Part shown: one piece after another, positions 48,579 through 59,748 of the stretch | Layout: each line of letters starts with the position of its first letter | How positions within the stretch are numbered: the stretch's first letter is position 1 | Origin: Haliclona indistincta | Lineage: Eukaryota; Porifera; Demospongiae; Haplosclerida; Chalinidae | Direction of reading: 5' to 3' | Assembly (NCBI GenBank): GCA_964017065.1 | Contig: OZ024789.1 | Coordinates: 3,847,971 to 3,911,970, forward strand | Length of the DNA stretch: 64,000 bases | Notes under the pieces: generated by a model | What the model was told of the DNA's origin: nothing | The model's database searches: none | What the model saw: the letters and a program-made list of their open reading frames with translations, nothing else | Position numbers and translations under genes: made by a program

Positions 48579-48756
48579 TGTGGAACTTATTTGTTGCGAC
48601 TATAGATCTTTGAAGATGCTTGTTTGTCACATAATAATTGTCTTGAAGAAACAGCAACTAAGCATAGTGTGCTGTATTTCCCTTTAGTCAGAGGTTACAG
48701 TTGCAATTCACAGAAGTCAATATGGGTATTCACCAATAATAGGAGACAACCTTTGA
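48579..48756. other. Duplicated flank of POT relic
   Basis: Homologous to 62682-62885 and 3132-3335; no gene. The fold-back element starts within it at about 48757. Confidence 0.5.
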
Positions 48757-49144
48757 ACAAGAAAATTAAAAAGATTTCTATCGAAATCAGAAGGATGTAG
48801 GGTTGTGAAATCTACCACTGGTCAACAATGTAAACTAACAAGGAACAAGCATGGAATGGTAACACGATTGACTTGCTAACAGACCATAGATCCCTACATC
48901 AGTGGCTGCTGTAGTTGACTATAGCTAGTTCAGCTTGTTGCTGTTGACTGACACCTGACGTGCATTCAGCTTGTGACAGCTTATGTACAGCCACTGCATG
49001 ATGTAGGGATCTATGGTCTGTTAGCAAGTCAATCGTGTTACCATTCCATGCTTGTTCCTTGTTAGTTTACATTGTTGACCAGTGGTAGATTTCACAACCC
49101 TACATCCTTCTGATTTCGATAGAAATCTTTTTAATTTTCTTGTT
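48757..49144. repeat. Fold-back MITE, copy 3
   Basis: Same ACAAGAAAAT / ATTTTCTTGT inverted element as at 109 and 2420. The left junction is clean: the paralogue at 62870-62890 continues uninterrupted through the equivalent position. Confidence 0.75.
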
Positions 49145-49731
49145 TGTGTCCTTTTTTCTTTTTCAGTGAAGTGCAGTTCAATATCATGCAATTACTGTGC
49201 CAACTTTGTTTCCACCATTGGTTTGGTTTTCCTGTTGTTGATGGGTTTTCTTTATTATTAACAATTTTAAACTTGTAGCTAAATAATTCTTATGCTGTAG
49301 ATATCAGCTCGCCTACGCATGCACGAATACAGTGCATACGAGCCCCGCCCACACTTGTTTACAGCGGTTATAATTGTCTGGCAAGGCAGAATGGTGATTC
49401 TGCGCTTGCTAGCTTACCGTTCTTCGAAGACTCCAGACAAATATGTGTTCTCCGTGATCTATACGGCTTGGCGATACTCAAGCTTGTGCTTGGTCACGTG
49501 CGCTAACCACAGCTTGTTCACGTGCGTATTGCGCAATCATTAATAATGGCGTCTAACACTTAGCTGACAATGGATCACGATCGAGAAATCGCGGAATTTA
49601 TATCGCCGTTTCGCTAAAAACTAAGTTCAAAAGGCACATGCCAGGAGAATTTCACGACTGTTCGTGGGTGTTTTGGTCTCGGCACTGCTCACGTAAAGGT
49701 GCTAGGCGAGTGAAAAGAAAGAAAGAAAGAA
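49145..49731. repeat. Single arm of the composite fold-back
   Basis: Matches the inner arms of the 109-2834 structure (about 517-1060 and, reversed, 1985-2400), including the CGAGCCCCGCCCACAC and TTCGAAGACTCCAGAC landmarks, and ends in a short GAAA run at the place where the microsatellite begins in the other copy. The opposite arm is absent here. Confidence 0.65.
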
Positions 49732-50686
49732 AGAAAACGAAGATGACGAAACTCGATTTTCACCGTTTCCAGGTTCGTCACTTTAGTAACAATCTTGAGC
49801 AACCTCCTTGCTACTGTAAGATGGGGCAACGCCAGATAGCAGATTTAAGTGTCTTTGGACGTATAAAATTCACCACCAGGCGAAATATCAGCGTTTGAAC
49901 GCTAATACATTGTATGTAGCCGCCATCTTGTTTTCTCGTTCAACCCTACATAGGGAGACACTACCGTGTCTCCCTAATAATGTTTGCTCATGTTATGACA
50001 TAGTCGCTACAGGCGTGGCTGTCATTTTAGATCAAATCTTCCGGTTTTTTTCTCAGACAGCAGTTGTCAGTAAGTATAATTTAGTTTGCAACTGATAGTA
50101 CAGAAACGTATTTTATGTAATTAAAATCCAAAATCAGCAGAGATAGAAGTTCTTTGGGAGCTCATAACATTTCTTCAGCGTACCAGATAGATACAATACA
50201 TCAGTGAGTGAGGTCAGACTAGCATTCAGCTATGAAGAGCGAAAATATAGATGCAAGAATGTGTTCTAACATCCATCTGCAGTACAGCAGCTATGTGTAC
50301 ATGATATACTTATCTCCACTTCCTTGTCCGCCCACCTCCTTCAAGAACAATCGATCATTAGCGCTATACTACTTCTAGAACATGCTAGGGCAAGAATTTC
50401 CTATGTTTGCTAGCACATGTATGAGATCTATTAGTTTTGTCAACACTCTAGCTTGAGCAAACAATGAGCTTATCAGTTACGATAGCCTCCTCCTCGTACC
50501 CAGACACTAGTCAAGAGAGCCAATGACTAGACTCTATCGCTGACCGCACACTTGATAGGAGTGCGATTTAAATTATTATCAAAACTCGTGACACCATAAA
50601 ATATTATAAGGGGTGGAATATTGTAAGGGGTGGAAGCAGACATTATTTTCAGCCCTTATTTCGAAGTCACTTGTTAGTTGTTACCG
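49732..50686. other. Upstream region of Ig gene C
   Basis: 49732-49960 is unique-looking DNA with a short hairpin AGGGAGACAC/GTGTCTCCCT near 49950-49975. 49975-50040 matches the relic-block flank (62890-62950). From about 50045 it matches the upstream DNA of Ig genes A and B, but without the phosphate-carrier exon. No gene is supported. Confidence 0.45.
50595..50638 (+). promoter_or_regulatory. Putative core promoter of Ig gene C
   Basis: TATA-like run plus doubled TAAGGGGTGG, identical in arrangement to copies A and B, 50-90 bp before the ATG at 50687. Confidence 0.3.
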
Positions 50687-53600
50687 ATGGAGTCTTTCGT
50701 TCAAAAAGTGAGTCTGGCTTGTTAATTGTACTAACTCTTTGCATATCGGAGACAGCTACATGTGAATTTAGCATTCAATCTGATACTCACGAATTTTGCA
50801 ATGGGCCAGTTGCGTGTAAGGCGAACTATTTTAATGATATGCAAATTGACATAACGTCACTTCCGGACTGCTCGTAGCCGCCTACTTGTACCTACTTTGT
50901 ATGGAGTTCATTGAGAAAATATGAGTTTTTAAAACTTCGCGGGCAGCCAAAACTTGGCGCATGTGCAGGATCTAAGAATGCGATGCGCAACTACTACCAT
51001 TGGCACNNNNNNNNNNNNNNNNNNNNNNNNNNNNNNNNNNNNNNNNNNNNNNNNNNNNNNNNNNNNNNNNNNNNNNNNNNNNNNNNNNNNNNNNNNNNNN
51101 NNNNNNNNNNNNNNNNNNNNNNNNNNNNNNNNNNNNNNNNNNNNNNNNNNNNNNNNNNNNNNNNNNNNNNNNNNNNNNNNNNNNNNNNNNNNNNNNNNNN
51201 NNNNNNAGTTAAGCTGTGTTAGTCTTCGCGTTTTCATCGCTCGTCACATTGGCTTACCTAGCTGTACAGTGATGGCTCGTTCTCGACCGCGCCTCCACCG
51301 ATCGTCTCTGTTTTTACTGCGTTGCATGTGCCAATGGTAGTAGTTGCGCATCGCATTCTTAGATCCTGCACATGCGCCAAGTTTTGGCTGCCCGCGAAGT
51401 TTTAAAAACTCATATTTTCTCAATGAACTCCATACAAAGTAGGTACAAGTAGGCGGCTACGAGCAGTCCGGAAGTGACGTTATGTCAATTTGCATATCAT
51501 TAAAATAGTTCGCCTTACACGCAACTGGCCCATTCACGCGTTAGAGCCGGCTAGACGTATACGTAGGAAGAGGCTAGACATGATCACGTTACACATGGTT
51601 AGGCAAGCAAAGGGGCACGATGAAAAGTATGGGTGGGGTCTAACACTGAACGCTGCTACTGCACGTCAGCTATAGCTGTCCCGTCTGTACGGCGTGTGAT
51701 AGCCTCACCTCGCTTCACTTCGCTGTCACAATCATCGAAGCCATAATTGTTAGCATAACTGTGGTCCCGACTGGTGTGTTTAGCGGTGAGACAATTTATG
51801 CAAGCTTCATTCTTCAAGGGCTCTTGTTTTGCAGTAGACTTGTTCCCAGGGATCTCACACCACGTGACAGTAATATTGTACTCGCTCAGACTCGTGTTTA
51901 AAATGTAGTATCATAATGTACTCGTCTTGTTTTCGTATTTCAGGTCTTTGTTTGCGCACTGATTTTGATGTTTTGGAGATCTGGAATTGCTGGGAACACT
52001 GTTTGCTATGAGTTCGTTAGCGGCAACCATTCCATTCTCTGCCCTAACAACTCCTTTATAAACATGGTCCAGAGTGAGAATGTCTTTATATCGAGGTAAG
52101 TATAGAAGTGAACTCAAATTGTTGATCTTTATTTTGCATTCTTAAGATGGAAGTTCTGCTGCTCTCCGCAGAGCAGTGATATTGTCAGCAGTAGTAGTGG
52201 GTGGAGTTTGGATCACAGCGCTTTTCGACAACCCTTCGAATTAAGGTGCGCAGACAATCACGTTGTGTCTGGACTGACCACTAACATTTCCTATACATGG
52301 CGTGATCGTATATGGTCCCTATACTGCACTAAACTACGTTCGAGTTATGTACTCGTGAATTGTACATGGACAACTCATGTCAACTATAATAACGGAGTCT
52401 TCAATTTTACTGCGTCAAACACCGTATCTGTTATCACTGCTATAAAAAGCACTATCCAATTCAGGTAGTGAAATGACTATAATTTAGTGTATCACCTGAA
52501 TTATTTCCTATAATAGTTTACGTACATGGTACCTCAGGATTTGTTCTATGCAAGGTATGAACAAATCTTATAAGGAAAGATAGATTTGTGATGCTTGGTC
52601 GTGACATCAAATTTAATCTACTTTTCAGCTTACTGTGCACCCGGCAGCCGTGTGTCCACCCCTGAAGGTGGAGTTGTTTCAGAGAACAACTCCTCCCTCC
52701 ACATTGCCTGTCCGGGTGGAACATACACCGACGGACCAGCTCATATCCACTGCAGTGACCTTGCTAATGCAAGTGTCAGTAAATGTGAAAGTATGTAAAA
52801 CTGTAGCTAAGTGCAACTTTGAGCTTTTCTTCTTAGGATGTAAGGAAATCGATTACTGTGAAACTACAACCTGTGACTCAGCACTATACTCTATTTGTTT
52901 GAAATGTGCTGAGTTTCACCCTGTTTGGAATATCCCTGTTGTAGCTAACCGTCGGAAAAGAAAATGCAGAGGTGATGAATATCAATGTATTATCCACAAC
53001 TTTTAAATGATTTAGTATATTGCAGTTCCACCAGTTATCAGTTCTAGTTCCCAGAATCAAGAAGTCGCATTTGTCAGAGGACAGGATATAAGACTACCTT
53101 GTGTTACCCAAGGTATTCCCAAACCTAAAATCACTTGGACTTTGAATGGAACAGGAGTACCTTGGGGCACGACTAGTACTGACAATTCTTTCATTATCAG
53201 CAAGGCTAGTCTTGATGTACTTCTGAACTCAGATACGAACATTGAAGGAGTTTACACCTGTTTTGCTAGGAATGTTGTCGGTAATGACAGCATTGAGTAT
53301 GAATTATGTGAGTTAGTGCTTTAAGAGACTATTGTGTAATCTGTTAGTCATTTGTACCCAGATGAAGTTCTTCAGTCAGCAGTATTTCTAAAGACAATTT
53401 ATAGTTCAGCAGAAGGAGGAGAAGCAATATTAGTGTGTCCAATTCAAGACTATGAATCGATCGAATGGCTTAACTGTAGTGAGCATCGCAGGGATAATAA
53501 GGAACTGAAAACTAATGATAAGATTTCATTCATTAATGGCAGCCAAGTGCTGCGAATATATCCAGCAAGTATCTATCATGCTGGTGTGTATTGCTGTAGA

Positions 53601-54293
53601 GGATACTATGAAGGAGTTAGTAGTCAAGCGATTGTTGTTCTTCAAATTTATGGTAAGTTCGTGTCTGTAAAAAATAGCATTTATAACAAATTTACCACTT
53701 TTTCTATGCATAGCAAGTTCTATGGAGATGTCTGGTGAGAATTATGTAAGCTGTTTATCTAATCATTTATTTTTTAATAAATCAAGGTTCTGGTTTAATG
53801 TCTGCAACTACTCCGCCAAAAATAATCAATTGGAGACAGAATTACACTATAGCGATTGGTGGTAACATCTCACTACACTGTGAAGCCTCTGGCTATCCAC
53901 TGCCTATTGTATATTGGAAGTACGGAGACGAAATACTATTGTCTGGTCTAGGCAGAGTTAGTCTGAGTTTTATAAATGCATCAACATCTGCTACCGGCGT
54001 GTATACCTGCATAGCAAATAGTATGTACCATGATGAAATATCCAGAAGCACTTTTCTCTCTGTAAATCCACCACGTGTTCATATGCGTCCTACTACACCC
54101 TTCCATGGTATGTTATCAAGAGCATAAAATTAATGATGAATCACTCTCCTTCTCTTTCTATCCAGACACTCCACCAACTGTATTTTCACCTACAAATTAT
54201 TCAACAGCTGTAAAATTGTCACACTCTTCACTAACATTTTTACTTTTAATAGCGTTCATATTTTCTAAATTTTCATCTTCATTAACCAATTAA
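50687..54293 (+). CDS. Secreted/GPI-anchored dermatopontin-CCP-like-triple-Ig protein, copy C
   Basis: Eleven exons, 622 aa: 50687-50707, 51944-52095, 52147-52464, 52517-52554, 52629-52790, 52837-52971, 53026-53307, 53362-53652, 53714-53734, 53787-54107, 54166-54293. Exon lengths match copies A and B except the last exon, which has lost a few codons at its start. An 8-bp deletion at 51920-51930 would destroy an in-place ATG start (the position of 10479 in copy A) but is harmless if that stretch is intron, which supports the exon-1 start. Intron 1 is enlarged to 1,236 bp by a fold-back element and contains the assembly gap. The C-terminus ends SSSLTN, the ancestral state for copy B. Domains and inferred role are as for copy A. 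Confidence 0.85.
50803..51531. mobile_element. Fold-back element with 204-bp arms in intron 1 of Ig gene C
   Basis: Arms 50803-51006 and 51328-51531 read as perfect reverse complements (GGGCCAGTTGCGTG... / ...CACGCAACTGGCCC). The empty site in copies A and B (TTTTGCAATTCACG) shows the insertion, with an AT dinucleotide on both sides (50801-50802, 51532-51533). The 200-N gap begins exactly where the left arm ends. 51207-51327 is loop sequence of unknown content. Superfamily not recognised. Confidence 0.85.
51007..51206. other. Assembly gap (200 N)
   Basis: Round-number run of N, so true length is unknown. It lies inside the palindrome, the expected place for an assembly break. Confidence 0.98.
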
Positions 54294-54434
54294 CCAAAAA
54301 ATTCACATGAGATACAAAATTATAAATAAATTAATATTTTTTTTCTTTTTCTTTCTTTCACTTTCTGACAAACAAATCTTAAGTTAATTATTGTTGAGCA
54401 TTAAGTAAATTTTGGATCTTCTCAAAAATGAATC

Positions 54435-56124
54435 TCAAGAAATCGATCCATAGTTATTACTAGACAGCAGAAGATGAACGCTTTCATCATATTGCTCTGC
54501 CAGAGTTAGCTCTCTGTCATATATCTCTTCTACTAGATATTGTTCGTTGACAACTTCATCTCTTAGACGATATTGATATCGCTTAGCAACACACGCATAC
54601 ACGATCAGAGAACTGAGTATAAGAAACGCCTTTACTGAATGAAAGCTTAACCAAGAGGTGTTAGTGACAGTGTAGAGTTCTGATGATTCAATGAGAAGAT
54701 AGTTGATAGCCAGTAGAGCATACCATATACCGATTAGTAGTCCCTTCAGTCTAAGAGGAGCTTGAGCACAGATGAACTCAAGAGCTGTCATAAACACCAG
54801 GAGAAAGGACAAGCCTTGAAGTAAATAAGGTATTAGCAACAAGATAAATGGAGTGTTGTTTTGATCACAGTAGAACATATTCTCAGTAGCATTAGATATA
54901 GTAGTGCAAGTGTTGTCAATGTTAAGCTCGATGGCCAAAAAGTAACAAGAGTCAGGAAAATTTTTGTCAAAATGTTTGCATTCCTTTCCTCTAGTCATTG
55001 TAACTTGTATAGTGATTTCAACAACACTTTTAAGGAAACAACATGAAAGTCCCAGACACATTCTCTTCAACATGTTTGGAAAGATGCCTTTGTACCAGTG
55101 TTTGATCAATTCATACAATGGAACTCCAAGTAATACAGTAAGAAAAGTGAGTAGCATTGGATCACCTAGAAAAACTAATGCCATCTTAGATGGACATTGT
55201 TCTCTCATTAACTGACTAACAATTGAATAGCCATGAGCAGACAAGTGGAATCCTACAAGAGTCAAGAGAAGTAGAACAATGCTGAAAAAAGTCTTTGTGT
55301 CCTCCACCTCCTCAGTGGTGAACGGTCCTCCATATTTGCTCTTACCAAGATCAATACGAGGTGGAATGTCCTCCTCCCAGTAGGTGAATGCACTACGATA
55401 CTCAGGGACCTTGTGCTTCCATGTATACCTCAATACTCTGCAAATTAGTTTAAGAGGATGCTCACCAGCTCGATCAATGTTGAAGTGCTTCCTAGAACCA
55501 ATCAGTAGAAAAAGACCAGCACATGCACATACCAGCTGTATACCAACCATTATCATGAAGAAAGTAGTTGTAATGGTAAAGTAGGAAGGATGTAAGTCAT
55601 TGTAAAGGTCTGTGGCATTTTGTAAATTCAGTTTAAGAATGCATTCACTGTAATAAAACAGAAGGCCAGATGAGCAGACTATACTGACAGCAGTTTTCCT
55701 GCATTAAAGCTCCAGTAGTACCAGTGAATCAAAGTGCTGAGCTCATCTGAAGAGGCTTCCAGCATCTGGTCCATACCAAACTGAATAGCAGTTGATTCAA
55801 ACAAACTGAGATGGAAAAACCAACAAAGATAAAAAGTTGTCTGTCCTCAAAGAATTCAACAAACAAAGCCGCTGCCAAGATCATGAGAAATGTAGCTAAT
55901 ATCATTGTGATGAAGGAGTACAGTATGAACTTATACCTGGTAAAGTAGACATCAGCTAGCCATCCAAGCAGAGGGTAGAGAAGATACACTAAAGACTGAC
56001 TTGCCAGGAAAGCAAAAGTACCATCTTTGTCAACTGCGTGGTAAAAGGAGATGTCTGATCCAACTATCATCATGTGCATCAGGCAACAGCAGAGAATCAC
56101 CAGACAAGCAGCTTTGGGAAGCAT
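54435..56124 (-). pseudogene. POT transporter with two disruptions (POT5)
   Basis: Full-length POT homologue, convergent with Ig gene C (stop codons about 140 bp apart). The start MLPKAACLVILCCC is at 56124. An extra TA at about 55680 (GCAGACTATACTG against GCAGATTACTG) breaks the frame, and about 18 bp are lost near 55805 with a second shift. The remaining 373-codon 3' frame is otherwise well conserved. Confidence 0.85.
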
Positions 56125-56362
56125 TTTTGTACAAAAATGACTACAGACAGGTAACGTATCAACTATAACTGTGTAATTTTGCATTCATAGACCGACTGAT
56201 GACATAAAGTCTAGGATTTGTTTACAAAAATACGTTTAATTGAAAAATTTGCAGCAAAGACTAGCTAGTTTTTTTTACATAATTATTAAAACATGATATC
56301 TCATTCAGTATCGAGTATAACACTGATAGTTTCCTTACTGAAACTGTGAAAATGCGGATATA

Positions 56363-58978
56363 GAGTAGGTGTGGTAATTATGAGACACGAAAATGTTTTT
56401 CTTCATAAATAGAACGGGAAATTAAGACATTATGAACACTGCCCAGCATTATGTTGCCAAATGACCTTGCCACAACCTAGTATAAAAGACAACATTAATA
56501 ATATCACCTGTGGCTAAAAGCACATCATTCCAAATATCTATCTAGTAAGCTAATTATGAGACACAGACCCGTATTATGAGACATATACCTAAATTACACA
56601 TGACTTTATCAAAGAAAAAGGACAGATCATTAGGACACTTCTAAACAAGTTTCACAATAGTAGATGTCTGGAATAGAGTCCTTGCTCAGTGGAGTGCACT
56701 TTAAATCAAACCACTCATCGCAACCATCACAACATACCCACAACTGTGACGTGTCTTTTTCATCTCCAAAAACTGCTCCACATTTAGGACATATAGTCTC
56801 ATCGCCATCACTACGCACGTCATCAGACTCCTCGTCATCAGACAATGTCATCTGTTGTAACATTTGTACTACTCTTGTAGCAGATGCTTTTTGGGCAACA
56901 TCTTTTTGGGTCTTCTTTTGAACCTGCTCCTTGTGTACACCTCTCTTCTCAACTGTTCTTTGCTTCCGTTTCGCTCTTCTTGTCTCCTCTTTTTCAAGCC
57001 TCTGTCTCTCTTTTTCTTGTTTTTGTCTCTCCTTTTCTTGTCTCCGTTCCTCCTTTTCTTTCATCTTCTCCTCCTTCCGTTTCTTTCTTTCTTCTCTCAG
57101 TTTCTCTTTCTTCATTTTATTTTCTAATCTTTTCTGGATCCTCTCTTGTTGCTTAGCTTTCTTGACTGCTTCTGCTTCCTCCTTTTCAGCCTTTTGGGTC
57201 TTCAAAGTATCTAGTACATCATCATCAGTAATACATACTGCTCTACTATTCACTGATGGCTTTTGCTTGCGCTTGGACTTTTTTACTTCAGGCTCAGGCA
57301 CGACCAGCAACTCACTTAGACAGCCGGTACTAGTAGAACTTGGTGCAGTAGACAATTTAGGATCACATCCAGCTGAGGCAGAGGAAATGCTGGAACCAAC
57401 ACTAAGAGCCACTCCTGGATGATTAATTTTAAGCCAAGCCACATAAGAAGGATCCTGTAAGTCGTAGCCTTCTTGATAATGACGTGCATACAAAGCTTCC
57501 TGCTCTGAGGTGAACAAAGGACTACCAGCTGGTTGTGGTTCAGGGTCATGTTGGACTTTTGGTATGTGCACTAATCTAGAAGGAGCCAGTTGTCGATCGC
57601 TTACTGCTCCGGGATTAATCGGAAAAATTCCACACTTTTTAAATCCACTAAGAATATTTACTGGTGTACAGCTATGAGGCCAGGCTTCTGCTACAAGTGC
57701 AGCAATGATGTCAGTAGTGACAACTCGACCAGGATGTTTTGCAATGTAAGCATGGCATGCCTTAGAAAAGTGTGACTTGAAAGACTTGAAAACGCCAACA
57801 TCTAGCGGCTGTAATATAATTATGAGTAGTGTGAGCTGGTAGGCAAAGAAGGTGAATTTCATTTTCTCGTGCCATTTCAATGAGCTCTATTGATATATGT
57901 GACCCGTGCCCATCTTGGATCAGTAACACAGGTCGAGCAGGAGGGATATTCTTAATAAAGAATTCAAACCACTTTAGGTACATATCTTGATTTATCCAGC
58001 CATTTTCACTGTTGCAAAACAAAGTGTTGGGAACAGCTCCTTCTCTTAAGTGATCTGGGACTGATTTCTTCCGTGGATATACCATCAAAGGAGGCAATAC
58101 ATACCCAGAAGCTGAAACACATGTGACAATAGTATGGTTCTTTCCCTTTTCTGCTGAAGTAATGGAGTATACATTAGAGTGGCCTACCTCGGCAACAATT
58201 TTGCCAGGTTTATGGACTATGGATACTCCGGTTTCATCCACATTGTAAATTTGCATAGGCTTTGATATGAGATTTAATCGTCCATATAGTGCTCCTAGTT
58301 TACCAAAAAAGTCAATAATGGTATCCTTATTTGAGGAAACAGCTCTGCAGTAGGAAAGAGGTTGTGGCTTACGAATGGTAAGTTTGGGGTGGCGAGCCAT
58401 GAAACCATCAAACCAAGACCGGCCAGCCTTCCCGTCTTTGAAGGGATGCTCTGGATTAAACTTTTCAGCTATAAGAAATGCAAGGTGCATTATATCTTCC
58501 CTGGTAAGACCAAATCCAATTTCTGACATTTCAATCAAGTAGTGACTCAGTCTTTCCTCTTGCTCAACAGTTAGAACAGTAGCAGGACCTGGTCGACAAT
58601 CTAACTCCACCTTACCAGTGACACGCCTTCTCAGAGTTTCGATTGGAACGTTGTAGTACCTTGCTGCTTCTCTTAATCCCAAATCTTCACTACTGTGGTA
58701 AGCTTCCACGGCAGCTGCCATGCTTTCTGGGGACCACAACTTTCTCTTGCTCATCGTAAACACAAAACCAGCACGTGTTTGAATAATGAATAGGCGTGGT
58801 CTGGGTGTAGTCTCAATTTGGGAAGTTTTGGTCCCGTTGTAGTGTACACAAGACGAATTGACCGTTGAAGTCGCAGTCGCTTATATATCTAAGGTACATG
58901 CGTTAGTACAATAAATATAAACATTTTTCTTCGCAGTGTCTCATAATACCCACTGTCTCATAATAGCCGCACCTACTC
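56363..58978 (-). mobile_element. pogo/Tigger-type DNA transposon, 2616 bp
   Basis: Terminal inverted repeats begin GAGTAGGTG(T/C)GG and continue with ATTATGAGAC. TA is duplicated at 56361-56362 and 58979-58980, and the paralogous empty site (GCGGATATAGTTGTGCG, about 45180) has a single copy. Subterminal ATTATGAGACA motifs recur three times at the left (about 56377, 56552, 56573) and twice at the right (about 58936-58965), probable transposase-binding sites. It carries one transposase gene, now frameshifted. Confidence 0.9.
56630..58763 (-). pseudogene. pogo/Tigger-like transposase with C-terminal PHD-like finger, frameshifted
   Basis: The N-terminal frame (58763-57762) has a psq-type helix-turn-helix (KLWSPESMAAAVEAY ... 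IETLRRRV), a CENP-B-type HTH (WFDGFMARHP region) and the first two catalytic Asp of a DDE_1 domain (YNVDETGV, IQDGHGSH). The second frame (57880-56630) resumes with LQPLDVGVFKSFK, holding the third Asp, then a Lys/Glu-rich helical stretch and a C-terminal zinc finger: CPKC, CCDGCDEWFDLKC, YYCETC. The shift lies at about 57810-57822, between HTTH and LQPLD. The finger is PHD-like but has Asp where the zinc-binding His usually sits. Catalysis needs a single chain, so this copy should be inactive. Confidence 0.85.
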
Positions 58979-58980
58979 TA

Positions 58981-59748
58981 GTTGTGCGTCTATGGTTTAA
59001 CAATCACAAATACTTTATGACGACAGTGTTTATAGTTCAATTTCTCATGCATTGATTAGGGTGGCTATACAAATTAATTTTAATGCAGATCTTCAAAGGA
59101 CCATTTCTTTCTAATTACAAAACTATGCAGTTTTCAGAGTTTATAAAATAAATCCTGTACTTTCAGGAGAACCGACGAAACTTCGCTAGTGCTTTTGCTA
59201 ACAAAACTCTGGGATCGTATGTATGCGTTTTAGGCTACGCACAATCATCGGCGAGTGATGGAAATAGCCTCGATTTTAAAAGCCACAATTTAAACTGAAT
59301 ATAGCTCAGTGATCAAAAACGGTATTGCATGAATTTTGCAAAACGATCTTCAGTTAGAGAATGTTGCAATGAACATGCAGCCGGTGATTCTGAAGTCGAA
59401 CAACAACTTCCTCAACGAACGAGACGTAAAAAATAAAGATGATGTCCACCATGCTGTGACTGCATGAAATGTCAGTGACGCAAACTTTCAGTTCGCGCGA
59501 AGTCCTTGTCGCGCTTACGCGAGAGTTTAGTCAACATAGAAACGAATTTCTTGTCAAAATGTACGTAATTGTGTCTCAATTGTGTATAGCACACTTTCTG
59601 AACAGTTCAGTGTTTATAATTTAGTTTCAAGAACTATGATAACTTTTAACTCGGGGAAATTATATCTTTACAATAACTAACATAGTTACGTATACGATAA
59701 CATACAACATGTGATGCAGTATACCGGCTCTTCATGCAGTGGTTATTG
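58981..59748. other. Intergenic between pogo element and POT6
   Basis: Homologous to 45200-45912, with small indels that close the open frame seen there. No gene is supported. Confidence 0.5.

Noticed and set aside
50911..51340. Open frames crossing the N run
   Set aside because: They consist mostly of unknown residues across the assembly gap.
50803..51531. The intron-1 fold-back measuring 729 bp, equal to the satellite period
   Set aside because: Coincidence: 200 of those bases are placeholder N and the sequences are unrelated.
56664..57422. Plus-strand Ser/Phe/Leu-rich open frames
   Set aside because: Antisense shadows of the Lys/Glu-rich part of the transposase.
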